From assembly GCA_960531495.1 (NCBI GenBank), contig OY482851.1, forward strand, positions 23,845,033 to 23,909,032: a DNA stretch of 64,000 bases, read 5' to 3'. The notes beneath the pieces were generated by a model. It ran no database searches and was not told the origin of the DNA. It saw only the letters and a program-made list of their open reading frames with translations. This stretch comes from Zeus faber. Taxonomy: Eukaryota; Chordata; Actinopteri; Zeiformes; Zeidae. Position 1 is the stretch's first letter; the number at the start of each line of letters is the position of its first letter. Shown here in pieces: positions 58,753 to 64,000 of the stretch. The translations under genes and the position numbers were made by a program.

Positions 58753-58785
58753 CATGCGTGCGCGCGTGTGTGTGTGTGTCTGTGT
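58716..58785. repeat. (GT)n/(GC)n alternating purine-pyrimidine repeat
   Basis: GT units with GCGCGCG and GCGCGCG inserts; strong Z-DNA potential. Confidence 0.95.
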
Positions 58786-59130
58786 TTTTACATTTGCTCC
58801 ATGATCATATTTCATAAACACTGCATTTGAATTTTTATGTTCAGAGTATGCAATATTCATGATAAACTGAATATGTAAATAGGTGAGCTTTATTTACGAC
58901 TCCCTGCCACATTCCTACTTTTAAGTAATACTTGGGATGTGAGGATGGATAGATATAAATGTTTATCAGGGGGCAATTTGTGACACGGTGTGATTGATAA
59001 TTAAGACCTAATCTGTATGCCGTGGAAGGCATCATTTTCGGCTGTTTTTTTTGTGTGTGTGGCTTAAAATAAATGATCATGTATGAAATTTTAAACAAAG
59101 CCAGAGATACACCCTCCATCTTTGCATAGG
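58786..59130. other. Unique sequence, nothing recognised
   Basis: AT-rich; includes TGATTGATAATTAAGACC near 58990, a possible homeodomain site. Confidence 0.45.
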
Positions 59131-59178
59131 CAAATAAATAAATAAACAAACAAACAAACAAACAAACAAATAAATAAT
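59131..59178. repeat. (AAAT)n/(AAAC)n tetranucleotide repeat
   Basis: AAAT units, then six AAAC units, then AAAT again. Confidence 0.96.
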
Positions 59179-60475
59179 AAAATAGCATGTGTATTTGCTG
59201 CTGTTCCCCGGCTTGGGTTTGGGAAGTACCGTGCCGCTGTACAAAGCCGAGAAAATATCCAAATTTATTTGAATCGCCCTGGAAGAGGGCCCGCAACCAG
59301 TCAAGTCTGCATCTTTTAGTCACACATTTAATCCTAATGCTACATTCCATTACACTTGCAGCCTGTAAGTGCCTTAGAATTGCCCGTCTCATCCTGAAGG
59401 AGTCCTTTTTCTCATTGTTTAGAGAGCGGTTAGCATGCTGGGGATGCTCCAAATACAATTTTACATCCACTTATGGAAATCCATTGTTCCTTGAACATTT
59501 CCCCACACAAACCAATATATGCTTTTCTAAGAGGTCCGAGACCTCAATTACATCAAAGGCAGTTTGTCCTGCTGCTGACTTCCCGGCTATATGGGGCTCG
59601 AACAACTGTGTCAATGCTACCCCCTTGTGACCGCTCGGCAGCAGATGCTCGACGCGGCTGCATGTTTTACTACCGCGCGGCGTGCAGAGAATCACTCCTC
59701 AGGACTCTGCACGAATCCATCACAAACACCTCCGCCGGAGATTTCTCTTTTGCATTTTGTACTGAATTAACCTTCATGAGCATATCATTGCTTATATAGG
59801 TACAAATACTCCAGCTGTTGAGAATGAAACACCATTTTCCCCTTTCGCTGCGTATTACTTGTGGAATACAGCCAGTCGCCCGTGTAGTTTGCCTCATTTT
59901 GAAGAATACTCCAAAACAAAGCCAATGGCTTTCGTAAGAAGAGACAAAGAGAGCGAGGAGAGAGACGACAGACAGACAGACGGTACTGCCGCTGCACAAT
60001 GCGATTCTAATGTGACTTCCCAGCAGCCGGATGCAGATCTCTCTTTCACCAGAAACCAGAGATGTCTGGGAAGCCGCGATGGCGCTGACGTGCAGACAGA
60101 TGCGTGTGTCAGAGACATGAGAGGGAAAAAAGCCCCGGTTCCATTCCCCCCACTGTCCGTTTCCTTGTAAAAAAAAAACAAAAAAAACGGGAGGCACACC
60201 ACCTTTTAATGTAAGGAAGAAAATAATTAGACACACAACTACGTGATCCCAGTGACTGCTGCGCTCACTTGTCACGCACGGCGGAATGAAAGAGCGCTGG
60301 AGTTCTATGAAGTGTCGTCTACCGCAGGCCTTCATCCTTTATTTAAGGTATTATTTTTCCGTCATTTTTCCATCTTTGATGTAAAATGAAATTAAACATT
60401 TGCGGAATGGAACGCTCATAATGTGATCTAATTTCAAACGAGCACCTTGAATTGACATCATATCTATGGAAGGAA
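59179..60475. other. Unique sequence, nothing recognised
   Basis: Several frames of 100-220 codons are open on both strands, but they show no domain, signal or repeat pattern and mostly mirror one another. A short GACAGACAGAC patch lies near 59967. Confidence 0.5.
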
Positions 60476-60487
60476 CCCCCCCCCCCC
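60476..60487. repeat. C12 run
   Basis: Homopolymer. Confidence 0.92.
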
Positions 60488-60899
60488 AACCTCACTGGTC
60501 GTCATCCGGGGGTCTTGACTGGCACTGTCATGGACACTGGCCACATGCCGGGGTCATCCCGGTCCCAGCAACCTCTCATATTCCGTAAACGCATTTGAGA
60601 TGACATCTTCCATCGAGTCCAACAAAAAGTGGGAGGGGAGACATAATCAATCCCAACGGCTCTGTCGATAGCAATAAGCATCGGCGTCGCTCACGGACAA
60701 AAAAACGTTACTGGTTCAAAAATCGAAATATAAATCTCAATTTGGAGTGCATTAATATTCTATGTATGTATAATATACTGTTAGTGTGTTATATGTGTGA
60801 AGTACACACAGGAGGAGGTGTCTGCGTCTGCAGCTCACGCTGGATTGTGGACGTGGGAAGTGTCAGTGGGAGCCATATTACGGGGGCTGCGCTAGGCTG
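60488..60899. other. Unique sequence, nothing recognised
   Basis: No repeats or coding signal. Confidence 0.5.
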
Positions 60900-61310
60900 A
60901 CATCTCACACAGCCCCCCAGGTTTAGGGCACGTCAATCACCCGCGCGGTATCGCAGCGAGACCCCGCCCGCGTTCTCATTGACACCTCCTATTGACTTTC
61001 CTTCACGCAGATCAGTGAGCCCAAACCATTTCATTCAGGGTTAACGCCCCCCCCCCCCCCCCTCCCTCGCCCCCCTGCCCCGCCACGTAACAGCTTGATT
61101 TTCAGCCCGGCCGCAGTTCTCGACTTTCGTCCACATATACCCGCGTGTGTTTTGGGGCGTTTTGGCTCATCGTCCGGTTCAACGGTTTCCTGGGGGAAGC
61201 CGGAGAGCACGGTTTCTCAGCGCCGCGCGCAGAACGGCGGCAGGGAGGAGAGGAAGAGGAATAGGTGGTGCGAGTTGGGTTTTTTTTTCCCTCGACCTTA
61301 GCGCCACGTA
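60900..61310. promoter_or_regulatory. CpG-rich patch with C16 run
   Basis: CACCCGCGCGGTATCGCAGCG near 60938, CCCGGCCGCAGTTCTCG near 61107 and GCGCCGCGCGCAGAACGGCG near 61220. C16 at 61047-61062. The strongest CpG-island candidate in the window; no exon or TATA box identified. Confidence 0.37.
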
Positions 61311-62230
61311 TGTAAACATGTGACCTAAAACCACGCGACGCCGCTGTTATTTATGTCATATGATCATTTCAGGTCCCTGCGGATGCGCTACACACGCACA
61401 AACCATGACCAAAATACATATTTAGATTTATTTGTCTGCGACTGTCCAATAAAACATATCCTTTGCATTTCCATCTCCGGGCTTGGGTCCCAGTGGGAGT
61501 TTGCTGGCTGAGAAATGTTGTGCTTTCGAGCTTCGGGGAACACAGCAATGTGAGCAATGTTCAGGGTGGAGAGGAAAAAAAAGAAGAAGAAAAAAAAAAA
61601 GGAAAAAGAGTGGTGCCGCCGCCTAAGTGTTGTACTATAAAGAGACAAGAAGGCGGTTTCCACGTTGCAAAAAAGCCTCCGAGGGGCTCAGGGATGTGGG
61701 TGCAATCACCGCGCCTCGTCTCAGGAGAGACTACAGCGCTCGCTCCATCTCTCTGTCTCATTTTGCTTTTATTCCTTCTGTCCATCGCATTTGTGTCTTG
61801 CTTCTTTTTTTATCCCTCTTTTTCGTTCCTTCTCCGTTTCAGCGTTTTTTGTTTTTTTTTACCATTTAAAATGGACAGAAATAGCCAAATGGAAGGTGAC
61901 AAATGAATCCCGCTCCTGTCATCACTCCTCACGGCACGAAAACTTTTAACTTCATAATGAAACAAGTCGATTGTTCTTTATTTTCCATTTTTATGATGTG
62001 CTTATTAAGGAAAAAATAAAGTCATGCCCTTCAGTACAGTGCCGATTTCGTCCTCATTCTGTCTGCCCAGAAACCACACATGGTTTGGGGTGTTTGCGGC
62101 GGCGTAGACATCCCCATCGTGACCAGGGCCATAAATGAATCGCTATAAAAAGGGTTACTAAGGGGCTCAACGGCTTTTACGTAATTGTGGGGTGGCGAAA
62201 GGGGGTCGGGGAGCTTGCGTAAAATCACTA
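61311..62230. other. Unique sequence with A/G-rich and T-rich patches
   Basis: A/G stretch at about 61574-61606, T-rich at about 61785-61862. No gene recognised. Confidence 0.5.
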
Positions 62231-62277
62231 AAAACTGTGCGTTCTCTCAATGACTTGTCGGGAGAAGTGAAGCCAAT

Positions 62278-62385
62278 ATGGCGGATGACAACAAAGCGTC
62301 GAAAACAAGTAATGTATTAAAATGTTACCTGTTAATAAAGTCGCAATACATCAACCTGGCTCGACCATTTGCATATTTGGCATGA
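62278..62385 (+). other. 35-codon frame at a YY1-type ATG
   Basis: CCAATATGGCGGATGAC starts a frame reading MADDNKASKTSNVL and ending at 62383-62385. A donor-like ACAAGTAATG lies inside it. The context is that of a mammalian-style YY1 translation-start element, but there is no CpG-rich promoter immediately upstream and no matching exon. Most likely chance. Confidence 0.12.
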
Positions 62386-62640
62386 TCATATAACCCAAAT
62401 GACATTAGAAACCATCTGCATTTGATGATATTTTGTATAACAGTGAGCGCCAGGGGGAGAGTAATTTGGTGTTTTCGCCGACAGGACCTCAGCTGCAAAG
62501 CCCCACGTCGTTCTCTCGGAGCAGGAAATGTGCCGTGGAATTCAGGACCAGCCTGGGCTCTGTCCCTTGGGCGAGTCAATGCCCTTGTTAATAAGCCCGT
62601 CTTTAAGTAAAACAACGAGCAAACTATGTTTCAATATAAG
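62367..62640. promoter_or_regulatory. Weak regulatory block with octamer and CTCF-like site
   Basis: ATTTGCAT at 62367-62374, AACCCAAATGACATTAG, and GAGCGCCAGGGGGAG at about 62444-62458, which partly matches the CTCF core. Confidence 0.22.
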
Positions 62641-63399
62641 TTTATTTAGTTTCGTAAAATGTGTTAATTTATGTTGATTGCACGAAACGAAACCAAATTG
62701 TAATTAAATCAAGCGGCGTTTCCAAGGGAGAGCGCCGCTGAGGCGGTAGCGGGGGTGAGGTGATACGGTGAAAACACAATGCTGCTTGTTGTTGTTATGG
62801 AACAAAAATGTTAATGCGTAGAACTTTTCAGACCCGATGGATGACGACATTTGGTCGGAAGCTGCATTCTGCCGTGACTGTGGGGGCGAAATATTGGTTT
62901 CTCCCACTATCTGCAATTAGCAATGATCAAGAGGAATTATAAGCAGTGGTTAACAACATTGGACTCCTCAATGACCCTGATAGATGGTCGATTATAGTGA
63001 TCAGGTCATGGCGTTTATTGGATTTAAAGTGGCAGTGATGGGCCCTTTTGGCCTAGCCTCGGTAATTATCACATTTATGCATGATTTAAGGTGACAGTGT
63101 GGAACGGGATGGACTTGCCTTAAATTTAATCATTTTCTTATCTATGCATTTATGCAAGTGTTAACAATGGATGGTCACAAGGAGAATAATGCAATAAGAG
63201 TGGTATTAGGGCGAGCCTGTGCAAGATGCAAGACGCAATACAGTAAATGAAGTGAATGTCCTGTGCCATGGTGGATGTCCACTCAGACAAGGTCCTTTTG
63301 GATACAAAATGAAAAAGGTCATTCAAGGTAATGTGTAATGTCTACTTTTTTATTACATTTACCTCCCTGCATCAAATATGGCATTGTTTAATTATTTTG
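62641..63399. other. Unique sequence, nothing certain
   Basis: 62890-63180 (TGCAATTAGCAATGATC, GGTAATTATCACATTTATGC, TTAATCATTTTC) is CNE-like but weak. Confidence 0.4.
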
Positions 63400-63544
63400 T
63401 GACCTTTATTGTGTCAGATCTGGTCGATGCGTTCTACCTCTGCTCGCACAGGGGTGCACGTCGATAGAGTACTGATACTACACACTCGTCCTCGGTTGTC
63501 AATACATTTCTCTCTCCCTCCCCGTCATCCATTATTCTCTGCAG

Positions 63545-63611
63545 GTCCTACAGAGAGGGCCTCTCCAGCCCGCTCACAGACAGCTTGCTGAATCCAGACA
63601 CCTTAATGTGA
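63545..63611 (+). other. Possible last coding exon, unsupported
   Basis: A long pyrimidine tract (about 63500-63540) runs into TTCTCTGCAG, a good acceptor. The sequence after it is open in one frame as SYREGLSSPLTDSLL and onward to a stop at 63609-63611, and in another frame to beyond 63660. I recognise no family and see no upstream exon. Confidence 0.15.
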
Positions 63612-64000
63612 TCAACTCAAAGGCTGATGCTCAGCTCCTCTGGAAACAGAGGGAATACATCAGTGCCTTGTTTATTTTTACTTTTTTTTCTTCCACATGC
63701 CAGGAAAGGTCAGAGTCAGAGGATTATGCTGCGCGGCTCCAGTAGAACTCAATAAGAGCCTGGCAATGAAAACAATATCATCCATATTTTAAGCAGCTGG
63801 CACCAAACAGAGGGAGCCTTGCACTAGGGTGCCAATTATTCCACTTCTCAGGGTTTCACAGCAAACTGTGGCAGCTCAGGTGAGCCTCCCATTAAAGCTA
63901 GATTCCATTGATATAAGAACACTCGGCATCTGGTGTTATTGGTTTTGTAGGTTTGCCACCATGAATATTGGTTATGTTTTGATCATGTAAACAGTTATAG
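63612..64000. promoter_or_regulatory. CNE-like block at the window edge
   Basis: Repeat-free apart from a short T-run at about 63681. Contains ACTCAATAAGAGCC, GTGCCAATTATTCC and CCATTAAAGCTAG. May continue beyond the window. Confidence 0.28.

Noticed and set aside
58841..59470. 209-codon minus-strand open frame
   Set aside because: Crosses the AAAT/AAAC repeat and has no domain-like content.
59670..60335. 221-codon minus-strand open frame
   Set aside because: No recognisable domain, interrupted by low-complexity Phe/Leu stretches, with overlapping open frames on the other strand; likely composition-driven.

Overview
The window looks like non-coding DNA from a ray-finned fish, probably a teleost. 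I found no protein-coding gene, rRNA, tRNA, recognised microRNA, operon or CRISPR array that I can support. The teleost assignment is inference. It rests on very dense and long dinucleotide microsatellites (CA/GT, CT/GA), GATA/GACA tetranucleotide arrays over 1 kb long, short 3' tails of fish-type LINEs (ends like AATAAACAGATTCTGATT and a TTC-tailed stub), a hAT-type MITE, and a repeat of the ACTTGAGTAAAAGTA type that I recall as common in fish genomes. The species and the flanking gene cannot be named from this sequence alone.

Layout. 1-6 kb: mostly unique sequence broken by G, TC, CA and AT tracts and a CpG-rich patch near 3.7 kb. 6-20 kb: several AT-rich unique blocks with homeodomain- and POU-type sites that look like conserved non-coding elements (CNEs), separated by GA, CA and G-rich repeats. 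20-29 kb: a compound GT repeat, a short LINE stub with a target-site duplication, CpG-rich patches, a perfect 17-bp hairpin and more CNE-like blocks. 29-32.1 kb: a GATA/GACA complex about 3 kb across, with repeated non-satellite flanks. 32-44 kb: CNE-like sequence again, strongest at 33.2, 40.3-41.0 and 42.4 kb. 44.5-47.8 kb: a transposon and satellite cluster with a 37-bp tandem repeat inside a mobile element, a 125-bp hAT-type MITE, a 13-bp minisatellite with a 104-bp higher-order period, and a CTAT array. 48-64 kb: unique and CNE-like blocks, a run of GT repeats all on the same strand, a CpG-rich patch at 61 kb, and CNE-like sequence at the end.

The simplest reading is a gene desert or very long intron serving as the regulatory landscape of a developmental gene. 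Support is the absence of convincing exons, many TAATTA-type sites and at least eleven perfect POU octamers (ATGCAAAT). CNE calls rest on sequence texture only; no alignment was possible, so they carry low confidence. The long open frames in the window are low-complexity translations (for example Thr-His, Val-Cys, Leu-Ser-Ile-Tyr or poly-Asp) and are not genes. I see no evidence for an undescribed coding system. The points most worth a second look are the architecture of the satellite complexes, the dated-looking insertions and the homeodomain/POU site clusters.
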